13,370 nucleotides of DNA from assembly GCA_910592205.1 (NCBI GenBank), contig CAJVPJ010001009.1, forward strand, positions 1 through 13,370, read 5' to 3'. Positions 1 through 8,205 of this stretch are shown piece after piece. Source of the stretch: Paraglomus occultum (lineage: Eukaryota; Glomeromycota; Glomeromycetes; Paraglomerales; Paraglomeraceae). Within the stretch, counting starts at the first letter, position 1. Each line of letters starts with the position of its first letter. The notes beneath the pieces were generated by a model. The model made no database searches, was not told where the DNA came from, and saw only the letters and a program-made list of their open reading frames with translations. The translations under genes and the position numbers were made by a program.

Positions 1-110
1 AAACTGCAATTCTATTCGCCAATTTTGTTATGGTCCGGTCCAATCTTGCATTAGGACTATGGTCCTGGGATTGGATTAAATTGGACTGGACTGTTAACAT
101 CCCTGGATCT
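1..110. repeat. Low-complexity GGTCC/GGACTGG-type stretch
   Basis: Short motifs such as GGTCCGGTCCAAT (about 31-45) and ATTGGACTGGAC (about 83-94) recur on both strands, so the stretch is partly self-complementary. It reads as decayed low-complexity DNA. No coding frame is supported. Confidence 0.45.
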
Positions 111-1144
111 GAACATATTCGTAAATCGATATGCTAAACTTTCCTTTCTCGGTTTTTTTCACAGAGCCACCGCACCAAATTTTTTCAATTTTGATTCTTC
201 TCTCCAGAACAAGCCAGGCAAATTATACCCTCTTTGGTAACTAACATATTTTATTATGTTCATAAAGGCTCACTGCGAACGTGAAACCTCTGTTTATAGT
301 CGACCTTTGGTTGAGATAAAGACAAACGTTTATTTACGTACTGTATTCTCTAACAATCTACATGCATACTTGTTACAGCTTGCAATAAAACCAAGTTATG
401 TTTGAGAAAAAAACAGAGCGGGCAAGTAACACATGATTTACGAATAGAAGAACGAAAAGCTAGCTTGTAAGCCGTTACGGATTCCTCAATTTTGCAAGTT
501 ATCGCAAACTATTGTCAATAATAAGATTGATTTGGATATGTTGGATTGTATACTTGATACGATCGTACTATATCATACTCATTCGGTATGAGTGAGAAAG
601 AGTATCTACAATGTAACGTACAGTCTTGAGTTTAATGTCTGCTGCAATGGCCTCAATCTATTTCTGCATTTAAGAGCATACACAGTGATGCCACAGCAGC
701 GGAGTCAGTCATTATAGATAGGCTACATGGCTATATCGTGCAAATTTTGTACTATATTTTATTATCATGCACAGTGTGTAACAAACATTACATACGTGAT
801 ATATTTTGCCTACCCCGTGTTAATTACGTGATAAATTTCAAGTCACGAGCGTTTCAGCTTCAGCTTTAGCCCCCACAATTATTTAGAAGTAATGTGAGTA
901 ATGTACAAGCGAGTATAATTACGTCTTTAATAATGTAAAATAAATGTATTATTTAGGAAAATTTTTGTTTGTACTTTTTATGTTTCAAGTTTGAATTTTT
1001 ACTTCATAATGCTGTATATTTGATAATTAGGTCCAAATTGAGATCCCCGACTATTACTATATTGAGAACTTCAAATTCAATGTCGCAAATATCAGGTTCT
1101 GTTTGAAGGAATTTTCCTTTTATGCGCAATATGTATATTGTAAC
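111..1144. other. Gene-poor stretch, includes 3' flank of the cysteine-ladder gene
   Basis: I see no well-supported gene here. The right part is the 3' untranslated region and flank of the minus-strand gene ending at 1145. Two small minus-strand frames look somewhat protein-like: 159-263 (34 codons) and a broken pair within 568-712. Neither has enough support to be called a gene. Confidence 0.4.
926..931 (-). promoter_or_regulatory. Possible poly(A) signal (ATTAAA) of the cysteine-ladder gene
   Basis: ATTAAA on the minus strand, about 215 nt after the stop codon at 1145-1147. I found no AATAAA between it and the stop. This motif is common by chance in AT-rich DNA, so the call is tentative. 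Confidence 0.25.
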
Positions 1145-2135
1145 TTATTGGTTCTAAATGCATAAAAAAACACATTTTAGCAAAATTAACAAATAGATTA
1201 ATTACATATCAACAGGCTAGCAATGCGCAACATATTACCGAGCAACAATTATTGCCGCAACAATGTGAACCCTAAATATATAAATTGCAAAATATATATT
1301 AATATTATAGATTGTCAGAACAATATTTATTGATTGTAATTATTACCTTCTGACAATAACCACTGTCCGGGCAACAAACAGCGTCCTGGATGTACAAAAA
1401 AAAGCTAGTAAATGTAATTTGTTTTAATAATTTTATATTATAAAGTAAAAAATTAGTTACTTTGGGCATACATTCACCGTTACAACAAATGGGCTGATCC
1501 TAAAGATGTTAAATAAAACAATATAGTGGCGTTACAATATTAATTATATGCATTATTAGTAAAAGAGGATGCCATTTTAATTAGTATTGGTTATTTTCGC
1601 CGTGAAATCGATGTTATTTAATATTATCTATGCCATCACAACGTGATTTACAAACACAAATTACATATACATGCCAGAGGAGCTAAATAATATTGTGTTA
1701 GTTATATATATTATAGTTACCCCTTGACAATATCTTCCATTGCTGTCACAACAGTCTGCTCCCTAAATGTACAAAAAAAAGTTATTAAATTGATATTACC
1801 AGTAATATGAAATATAAATGAGAGTAAAATATATTACTTGAGGTATACATCCAAATGCACAACAGACGGGAGTATCCTAAATATAATAATTTAATAGTAT
1901 AGTCACTCATACGCCAACTGAGACTAAATAATATTGGCTGTATTAACAATAAATAATATAATATCATAGTTACCCCGGAACAAGCATGCATACCATCACA
2001 ACAGGTTCCTAACTTCACTACCATTGCTTGTGCTGTAATCGGAAATGTTATTTGTCTCGGAATTGTAGCATTATTGGAAGAAACTAGAAGAATAAAGTTG
2101 ATTAACAGAAATAACAAAGGACTAAAGAGTTTCAT
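1145..2135 (-). CDS. Secreted cysteine-ladder protein encoded by micro-exons
   Basis: Seven coding exons on the minus strand: 1974-2135, 1838-1876, 1721-1762, 1461-1499, 1347-1385, 1239-1271 and 1145-1153. All introns are GT-AG and phase 0, and the product is 120 residues. Exon 1 holds a signal peptide (residues 1-20, hydrophobic core FLLINFILLV), an N-glycosylation sequon (Asn22-Ala-Thr) and the first cysteine module. Exons 2-6 (39, 42, 39, 39, 33 bp) each encode one module with a CC pair and one or two further Cys. Exon 7 adds two residues and a TAA stop. The mature protein has 19 Cys spaced CC-X5-C-X6-CC-X3-C-X6-CC-X6-C-X6-CC-X3-C-X6-CC-X5-C-X5-CC-X3-CC. This recalls the disulfide-laddered hairpin stack of granulins but does not match that pattern. 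The ATG at 2135 was chosen because it begins the signal peptide and lies 64 nt below a TATA box. The protein is probably extracellular; its partner and function are unknown. An effector-like, antimicrobial or cell-wall role would be speculation. Confidence 0.8.
1600..1660 (-). pseudogene. Possible decayed cysteine-module exon inside intron 3
   Basis: Intron 3 (1500-1720, 221 bp) is two to three times longer than the other introns of this gene. On the minus strand it contains GTTGTGATGGCAT (about 1629-1641), nearly the same as GTTGTGATGGTAT in exon 1, which encodes the CCDGM block. In the relic the frame is closed by stops and no clean splice sites flank it. I infer a former module exon that has decayed. 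A chance match of about 10 bp cannot be excluded. Confidence 0.4.
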
Positions 2136-2190
2136 AATATCTAAAATAATGAATAGCTTCACGAAGTTCTACCTTTGGGAAGAGACGACT

Positions 2191-2198
2191 CTTTTATA
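2191..2198 (-). promoter_or_regulatory. TATA box of the cysteine-ladder gene
   Basis: TATAAAAG on the minus strand, with its first base 63 nt before the ATG at 2135. A start site about 30 nt downstream would fall near 2165-2170 and give a 5' leader of roughly 30-35 nt. The good match and spacing support both the gene and the chosen start. Confidence 0.65.
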
Positions 2199-3235
2199 CC
2201 TGGAAATGTATTAAAAAATTGCTAAATTTGCTCAATATTCAATTAAGATTTGGCAATCTAGAAAGAAAGAACATTTATCGAACAATTTGGTAAATCACAA
2301 TCGTATTGTTGACGTAACAAATCGATCACTCAAACGGGACATGATTGAGCTTTAAGCAAATATAACCGACTTGCAGATGATTTGGGCGTGGTTACATATA
2401 ACATGCATTCCGCAAATCGGTGGATTTAGATCATTTTCCGATAGCTCATTTCTCTGAATATCACTTTCCTAACATTCACCGCCGATAAACTTATTCGTCG
2501 GGGAACTGATTGTCGGGAAAATAAATGTCGGGAAAAGTGTGTCAGAGATGTTATAAAGCAGCTAAATCCAACATCTCATGTCGAGAATTTCATTAGGTAC
2601 TATTATTAGCGCGCATTTTTGTCATACAATTCTACTCAGATTCTAAGTCTATTACTATAGAAATGATCTACAACAATCCGGAGTGGTGATCAGCAACCCC
2701 ATAATAGCAAAAAACCCGATATGTATCTTTTTTTGCCTTCGAAAATAGGCTACTGATCACAACGGCAGCATCTTAATTATACGTTGAGAAAAAATTTTAA
2801 TTCTTGTTTTTTATTCTCCCCGTACAAAAATTAGAAAGTTACACGCAACAGCTATGTCAATATGAAAGGCTGAGGACTTTGCGATTGCGAGATGGCCAGA
2901 CATAAATGGTAAATCATGTGAAAATGTATGAAAATGACATAATTCATGTGCTTTCTGTAAAAACCCTTGATATCAGACGGTTATATTAATTATGCCTCAT
3001 ATGTGAATAGTTGCCAACTACATCATAACATGTGTAGCATAATAACGTGATTTGCTTTCCGTCAAGGCACATCGTGCAAGTACCAAGTAGTGTTTGAGTC
3101 GACGAAAACGATTGTCTGTTAATATCAAAGTAAAATTTTGCTATTCATAATCAACGATGAAGAGAACCTTGAATTATGAACAAGGCATGCGAGCTATACA
3201 AAGTTGATATAATTGGTGTATGTCATCTTGAAACT
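2199..3235. other. Intergenic AT-rich DNA upstream of the cysteine-ladder gene
   Basis: No gene is supported. The stretch holds the gene's upstream flank, a 15-bp repeat array (2496-2540), and a small inverted pair GTGATCAG/CTGATCAC (about 2686 and 2753). A protein-like but startless frame at about 2815-2900 ends in TAA and has no partner exon that I can find. Confidence 0.4.
2496..2540. repeat. Three imperfect 15-bp tandem copies (GTCGGGAAA core)
   Basis: The core GTCGGG(G/A)A recurs at about 2497, 2512 and 2527, giving a period of 15 bp, and then fades into GTCAGAG. It lies about 360-400 bp upstream of the start codon of the cysteine-ladder gene. It could be a cluster of protein-binding sites or simply a decayed minisatellite. 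Confidence 0.45.
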
Positions 3236-3353
3236 TATGTCCGTTTGCAATGAACATGTGTCAATTCAAAATGGACGTATGTCAGTTTAGAATGAACAGA
3301 TGTTAGACGGAATTTATGTTCATTCTAAATTATATGTCAGATTAGAATATAAA
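3236..3353. repeat. 21-bp tandem repeat with one inverted copy
   Basis: Three contiguous 21-bp units begin at 3236, 3257 and 3278, with a core like TATGTCAGTTTAGAATGAACA. A degraded unit follows at 3299. An inverted copy lies at about 3312-3331 and another direct copy at 3333-3353. A partial unit precedes the array at about 3219. No coding frame is apparent across it. Confidence 0.65.
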
Positions 3354-4244
3354 GACAATCAGTAACAACGTTATAAAAGTATTTTATTGACATTATGATA
3401 TTAACCCCTGCCGCATATAAATACATCATGGTACACAAGACGATATACTAATCAACATTCATTGCTGCATTGATAATTATGAGGGTGGGCAGTTTAAGTT
3501 GAACAATGACAGTAGGTTTGCGTAAGCACATCGACTTTTTGGACAACTATTCTTACAACTATATCTTATCTTGTGTAAATTGACCATGCTTTGAGTTGAA
3601 GCGGCTTTATGAAAGGTTACATTACTATTAGAATATTTATCAACTCTGTATACTTTATGCCAGGCTCAATCATGGTTACGTTAACATTAAGTATACCAGA
3701 AGAGCACTTTAACTGTCAATCCATTTTCACGTACTTGAAAGCCAGTTTAATACAATTAAACTTAAGTTTAGTTTTCAAATTACAAAAATTATTGAAACGG
3801 ATGATAAACGTTATTCGATTGTCGGATAATGAGTTTATCGAAATTAACTACTGCGCATTGAGCAATAATAAAAAAAACTTTTTACGAATCGTACGTGGAG
3901 TAAGCCGTAGATCAATTTGAACAATATTTTTCCTTCGACTCAAAATACACACGACGGTATCAATTGTTACGGATTGTGCAATAAATAACACAGTGACACC
4001 TCGTAAATGCAACAACTTGAGCGTGCTGTGTTGCATTTAATGGGGTTTACGTTTTATGGTAATACATTTAAAAAATCGAAAATTTTCTCTTTACTATACT
4101 TTCCGATTAACTTTACATAAAAACTTGACCAGAATTATTCCAAATTGTTTATCAAATTACCCTTTTTCGCAAATAAAATTTCCAAATAATTACAGATTTT
4201 GATAACTGCCGGTTAAATTATAAACGTTTTCACGTTTTGGTGCT
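3354..4244. other. Intergenic; one unsupported 103-codon frame
   Basis: An ATG-initiated plus-strand frame at 3609-3920 is open for 103 codons. Its composition (Ile, Leu, Asn, Lys, Phe, Ser) is what AT-rich non-coding DNA yields, and I see no domain, signal peptide or good promoter. I see no other gene in this stretch. Confidence 0.35.
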
Positions 4245-4558
4245 TTATGAAACCACACTATTGGGTTTATTACTATCGTCAATTTTCTTCATCGCATCCT
4301 CCATTAAATAAAGAGACATATCGTCGTCTTTAAGAGGCTCAAAAGCTATATTCTCCGCTGAAAAAATGAACATCTATTCCTTGTTATTATCAGCAAAAAT
4401 GCAACCTCAAACGCTGAAAATAAATTCTTTCTTTACACTGAAAACTGCACTCTATAGAACTGCACGTACACTTGTTTACATTATTTCTTACCATTTATAA
4501 TCGCTTTTTTAGAAAATTTGTCTTGAATAAAGTTTGCTTTAAGACAATTGCTTAACAT
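4245..4558 (-). CDS. Small hypothetical protein, 59 residues, two exons
   Basis: Minus-strand exon 1 (4492-4558, 67 nt) ends at a GTAAGA donor. Exon 2 (4245-4357, 113 nt) follows a TTTTTTCAG acceptor. The 134-bp intron has a CTGAT branch-like motif about 38 nt before the acceptor. The joined length is exactly 60 codons including the TAA stop, and the frame stays open through the junction. The first half is basic and mixed. The second half is acidic and helix-like, with a Lys-Asp-Asp-Asp-Met block and a Met-Glu-Asp-Ala-Met-Lys-Lys segment. There is no signal peptide or membrane segment. An in-frame TAA directly before the ATG supports this start, although position -3 is a T. A TATA-like box lies 104 nt upstream. 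I do not recognise the family. The clean splice and non-random composition argue for a real gene, but it could also be the last exons of something larger or decayed. Confidence 0.5.
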
Positions 4559-4654
4559 TTAATAAAGTTGTTGGTTTACTATAACGCAGGCCATATAAAT
4601 GACGGTGCGGTGTTATTAAAGGATATACTGTATATATTATTATAAAATAGTAAT

Positions 4655-4662
4655 ATTTTATA
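4655..4662 (-). promoter_or_regulatory. TATA-like box upstream of the 59-residue gene
   Basis: TATAAAAT on the minus strand, 104 nt before the ATG at 4558. The predicted start site near 4630 would give a leader of about 70 nt. AT-rich context makes chance matches likely. Confidence 0.35.
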
Positions 4663-4956
4663 GTGCACGTTCATCGTAATAACTGCCAAAAAGAGCGTAG
4701 CAAATTATCGAGAGAAATTGCAAAATAGTTAAAAAAGACAAAATACATTCACCAGAACTATTCATATAAATTTGGGGTTTTTTGACATTGGTTCAGCATA
4801 ATAGAAAAAAGCGATACGTGAATACTGTACAAGTAGAACTTAGTAACTTTGATGGTACCCATTTCTGTAGAGCGTAAAATTTTGTCTTATCAAGTACTGT
4901 CCACGAAGTTGTACCAAAATTGTTACTTGTATTTTGATAAATAGAATAAATTCTTA

Positions 4957-5577
4957 CCGTAAACTGCCATGAATAAGAGTCTATCGTAAATAAGGGCCCC
5001 TCATATAAAAAATAGCTGCTGTGAATAAGGACCGTAATATTATGAAATAGCCACCCCCCTTTATCACGTCAACAATTGACGTCAATATTACTTTATTTGA
5101 TTTATTATAATTCAATTTCACAAACACCCTCTCCCAGCACCTTCCTTCCATATTAAATCGTCTTCTGTACCATTGAAAATCATTAGATAGCCCACAGTTT
5201 TAAAGGGTTCACCATAATATCACATCGCGAAGTAACCGTTGTTCGGGTAATCTTGGCTTAACCAAGTTATGACAACAAATAATAGTGTAGTAATATCTAT
5301 GGCGGCTTGGTCTACGAGCAACAAACAATAAAACGTTGTTTGTTTTTTCGTAGACCAAGCCGCCATAGATATTACTACACATAATGCGAACTATATTAAG
5401 AAAGACGAGTTTGAAAACGGTGGTTCGTGATTATGTAATAAACAGAGATAACGTGGACAGTTGTTACGTGACGATTCGTAGATCATTTTGCATTGTTTTT
5501 AAGGTGTAACCAAACATTCCATGAATAAAAGCCCCTTTATATGATGAAAGTGGGCCCTTATTTATGGCAGTTTACGG
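4957..5577. mobile_element. Non-autonomous inverted-repeat DNA element (MITE-like), 621 bp
   Basis: The left end at 4957 reads CCGTAAACTGCCATGAATAAG. The right end at 5577, read on the other strand, is CCGTAAACTGCCATAAATAAG. After a 17-bp duplication in the left arm, the similarity continues through GGGCCC to TCATATAAA, so the imperfect arms reach about 5009 and 5536. A TA dinucleotide flanks both ends (4955-4956 and 5578-5579), which fits a TA target-site duplication as in Tc1/mariner-like elements. No transposase frame lies inside. Near the middle is a perfect 33-bp hairpin stem (5285-5380). The family is unknown, and the TA could instead be part of the terminal repeat. Confidence 0.65.
5285..5380. 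repeat. Perfect 33-bp inverted repeat with 30-nt loop
   Basis: The arm at 5285-5317 is the exact reverse complement of 5348-5380, containing CTATGGCGGCTTGG and CCAAGCCGCCATAG respectively. The loop at 5318-5347 contains a further pair, AACAAAC/GTTTGTT (5320-5326 and 5338-5344). Transcribed from either strand, this would fold into a long, fully paired hairpin. It lies inside the 4957-5577 element and has more G+C than its surroundings. Complementarity stops at the arm ends. Confidence 0.9.
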
Positions 5578-6366
5578 TATTTAGGCAGGACATTTTTCAC
5601 TGCTACACGACTTGATGTGGGTGGCTAATAACAAAATGCTTATCCAATATGCGGTGGTTTGCCATGAGAAAAACAATTTTGTAAAAAAAAAAATTGTCTG
5701 CGAAAACGTTCGCACCACTAACTGAATGATAGGATGAGATTATAGCAAGTATATTGAAAATAATCATCAAAAACCCCAACATAAAATTTGTTCGATTGGT
5801 GGAATATTTTTATAACAATAATGATGCGATGCGTCTAATGCTTTTACGTTAGATACTACATTACCTCGCCAAGAAATGTGTGTTTAACTGTTGTTGTAAA
5901 TTGTTCAACGCCCCAGACTTTTCATTAACTTTGTCAATAATTGTACTTATCAAGATATTATTCTCCCACACGTACGTTGACAAGTAACAACAATTAAGTT
6001 AACTGGAACTATTTGATGAGCACTCTGTCTACCAACTTTGCTCACTTTCTTAACAGGTTAGGTAATGAACCATACTAAATCAATTTACAGTGCTTACAGT
6101 GTTTGCCAACTAACTGAGAAGATTATATGATTGCGTTATCCACTTGGCAAGACCAACATTACTAGTGGTTGGGTTTGTATTTTTGTATGCAATTAATGCT
6201 ACTTCTACTTACAGTATTATTAAGAGTTATTCTGTTGGCCATGTTAGGATATTGCGGAATATCAGGAAAAATTTGTTATAAAAATCTAATCACATGACGT
6301 GCATTTGGGAAAGTAGTGATGGCTGAAGCTACTATGCACTTTGCAGAATAAAGGAGGTGCAACACA
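5578..6366. other. Intergenic AT-rich DNA
   Basis: No gene is supported. A good acceptor-like sequence (TTCTACTTACAG, ending near 6214) is followed by about 21 open codons, but no matching upstream exon could be found. A 20-codon minus-strand frame starting near 5664 is likewise isolated. Confidence 0.35.
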
Positions 6367-6620
6367 TCAATAGTAAATAGGTTTCCACATGGGACTCAGT
6401 GTTAGCCGTGTACTTGGGAGAGGAATTGCACTTATGTGGGTTGGGTTGCACTCAGGAAGGTCCCATTGTACACGCAAATAAGTGTAATGTAGCATAATAG
6501 AAAGTTTGCAGAGCCTGTCAAAAGTAATAACATTGTATTTTATGTTGACTATATACAGTAGTGACATTACATTAGACTTGTACTAGCTATGCATGAGTGA
6601 TAAAATTCTTAGTCATTTAA

Positions 6621-6818
6621 CTAATGTTCTATGATGTCAATATTTGTAAGAGTTTCTGTTGCAGTGAATTGCATAAGATGTGTGTCAATTGCAATACATG
6701 GAACACGCTTACGCGTTGTTTGTAACCATAGAAAAGTAAGGTTTCGATAGTTGGTAAAAAAAACTAATAATTCTTGTTCCAATTTCAAGACTTGTTTTAA
6801 TAGTTTACAACAGAGCAT
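6621..6818 (-). CDS. Doubtful small ORF, 65 codons
   Basis: ATG at 6818 with A at position -3; TAG stop at 6621-6623. The first half is Leu/Lys/Glu-rich. The second half (from Arg-Lys-Arg-Val-Pro-Cys onward) has a mixed, acidic-ended composition that looks more protein-like than its AT-rich surroundings. There is no recognisable domain, no signal peptide and no clear promoter. An overlapping plus-strand frame of the same size (6751-6948) weakens the case. A second minus-strand frame at 6367-6567 lies just downstream. The two could be parts of one spliced gene through the GTAAGC donor near 6703, but the join closes soon afterwards. Most likely chance. Confidence 0.2.
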   Translation of the reverse strand: MLCCKLLKQVLKLEQELLVFFTNYRNLTFLWLQTTRKRVPCIAIDTHLMQFTATETLTNIDIIEH

Positions 6819-7263
6819 TGTTCTTTATCTTTTAATTTATAAACAATTTTGTGTTTTTTTCTTAACTATTATTAAGTTATCGAAATCACTTGTTATTCTG
6901 CTTGTAAAATGTTATTCGGACTATGTAGTAAGTACTATTTACGCTTGAGATTATTAAACTCTCGTCCATAGGGTCAGCGAAATATTTATCAGCAGTATCG
7001 CATAAGAATATGAAGTTCAACAAACAGTTTTATAAATTTGCTGTAAACAATTTACAATACGTGTCTGCTGTTATCAAGGATATAATCTCCCAAGCGTTTA
7101 AATTTTATCAGTACTTGACCATAATATCGATATTTTTTCATATCAAAAAACATAACTTAGCTTGACTTTAGATGTATGAGATTAAAGTAGGTTACAAACC
7201 TTTCACCAAGCTAATTTTGTAAGTACATCATTCGTAATGCAAGATGTTGGATCCTACAGACAA
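6819..7263. other. Intergenic AT-rich DNA
   Basis: I see no gene, RNA or repeat structure here beyond ordinary AT-rich sequence. Confidence 0.35.
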
Positions 7264-7435
7264 AAAGTCTGGAAAATAATGTCAGTCCAATCAGTGGAAA
7301 ATCTCCACACATGAGGTTGACATGTGTTTGATGTGCACGTACTTTGTGGATTGTAGTGCTATTATTTATTGAGAACAATCATTTTTTCCACTGACTTCTG
7401 ACAGCAGGGCGTGTAAGTGAGCGGCGCCAGACTTT
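7264..7435. mobile_element. Possible short inverted-repeat element, 172 bp
   Basis: AAAGTCTGG at 7264-7272 is mirrored by CCAGACTTT at 7427-7435. Nested inside, GTCAG then TCAGTGGAAAA (7281-7301) is mirrored by TTTTCCACTGA then CTGAC (about 7385-7402). Two nested pairs in register suggest a small MITE-like element with a partly deleted left arm. The left end also lies in a local hairpin (CAGAC/GTCTG), CCAGACTTT recurs near 8200, and no clear target duplication is visible. Confidence 0.35.
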
Positions 7436-8144
7436 AATTAAAGAAATCGTAAGTATACTAAAACGTCTGTTAATCTATTCCATAATCTTTTCGATAACTT
7501 TGTTAATAGTATACAATTTGTGGGATTGCCAATATTACGAATATTATAAACTCATTAGTCTTTGGCATGGATAGAGTGATGAGCAAAGGTGATAAATTTT
7601 AATTCTGAAACAATTTTCCGTTTTTCTAAAGTAAAAATTACCAGCACAAATAGAATTGAGCAAAGCACTAATTTTGTTCATCCACTTATTATTTTAGTTA
7701 TATAATAACTTTTTATGTAGACAATTATCAGGAAATATGCTTATTTTAATCCAACATTTGTTGAACGTAAACGCTTAAATTAAATGCGTATAAGCGCATA
7801 ATTTTGCAAGTGCTTATAACGCGAGTTCTGGCAAGCATCTTCAAACGAATGCTTGTCAATAGGCACATGAGCATTTAACACTAATCTAGACGCACATTTC
7901 TGCAAACGCTTGTTGTTGAATAATCAAGTGCATAATTGTTTCACAAATTGTTTGAGTGTCGAAATTTCTTATCACACATAATCTTTCTTTTTTATTAATT
8001 TAAGCGTTTATGAATGTTAGCGTTACATAGCGTCAATATTAAGTGGTTAAAGTTTACTTCATTAGTGGAGAATATTTAGATTCAAGGCTTCTCAGTATTT
8101 ATTTGATGACTTATGCAAAAATGCCAAATCGAACCAAACGAGAA

Positions 8145-8205
8145 ATCAACAATCAAAACCAGTAATCAAACTGGGAATCAAATTCACGTATTCAAACCAG
8201 ACTTT
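8145..8205. repeat. Degenerate AATCAAA tandem motif
   Basis: Four or five loosely spaced copies of AATCAAA(C/A) followed by CAGT, CTGGG or CACG, with a period of about 12-15 bp. It looks like a decayed minisatellite. Confidence 0.4.

Noticed and set aside
159-263. 34-codon minus-strand ORF (NLPGLFWREESKLKKF part looks protein-like)
   Set aside because: Too short and isolated. There is no splice partner, promoter or recognised family.
1145-2135. True granulin domain assignment for the cysteine-ladder protein
   Set aside because: The canonical granulin pattern has four CC pairs in a row with set spacing. Here CC pairs alternate with single Cys, so only a general resemblance can be claimed.
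1785-2162. A 125-codon unspliced minus-strand reading with a signal peptide
   Set aside because: It starts at a GTG and reads through introns 1 and 2. The signal peptide and first cysteine block belong to exon 1 of the micro-exon gene, which begins at the ATG at 2135.
3609-3920. 103-codon plus-strand ORF with an ATG start
   Set aside because: Composition is that of translated AT-rich DNA. There is no domain, promoter or splice support, and an overlapping frame lies on the other strand.
6367-6567. 66-codon minus-strand ORF with a Pro-rich end
   Set aside because: It looks partly protein-like, but no family, promoter or credible splicing to the neighbouring frame could be found.
8120-8145. 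B-box-like GGTTCGATTTGG on the minus strand
   Set aside because: No A-box or cloverleaf pairing lies at the right distance; it sits in a degenerate AATCAAA repeat.
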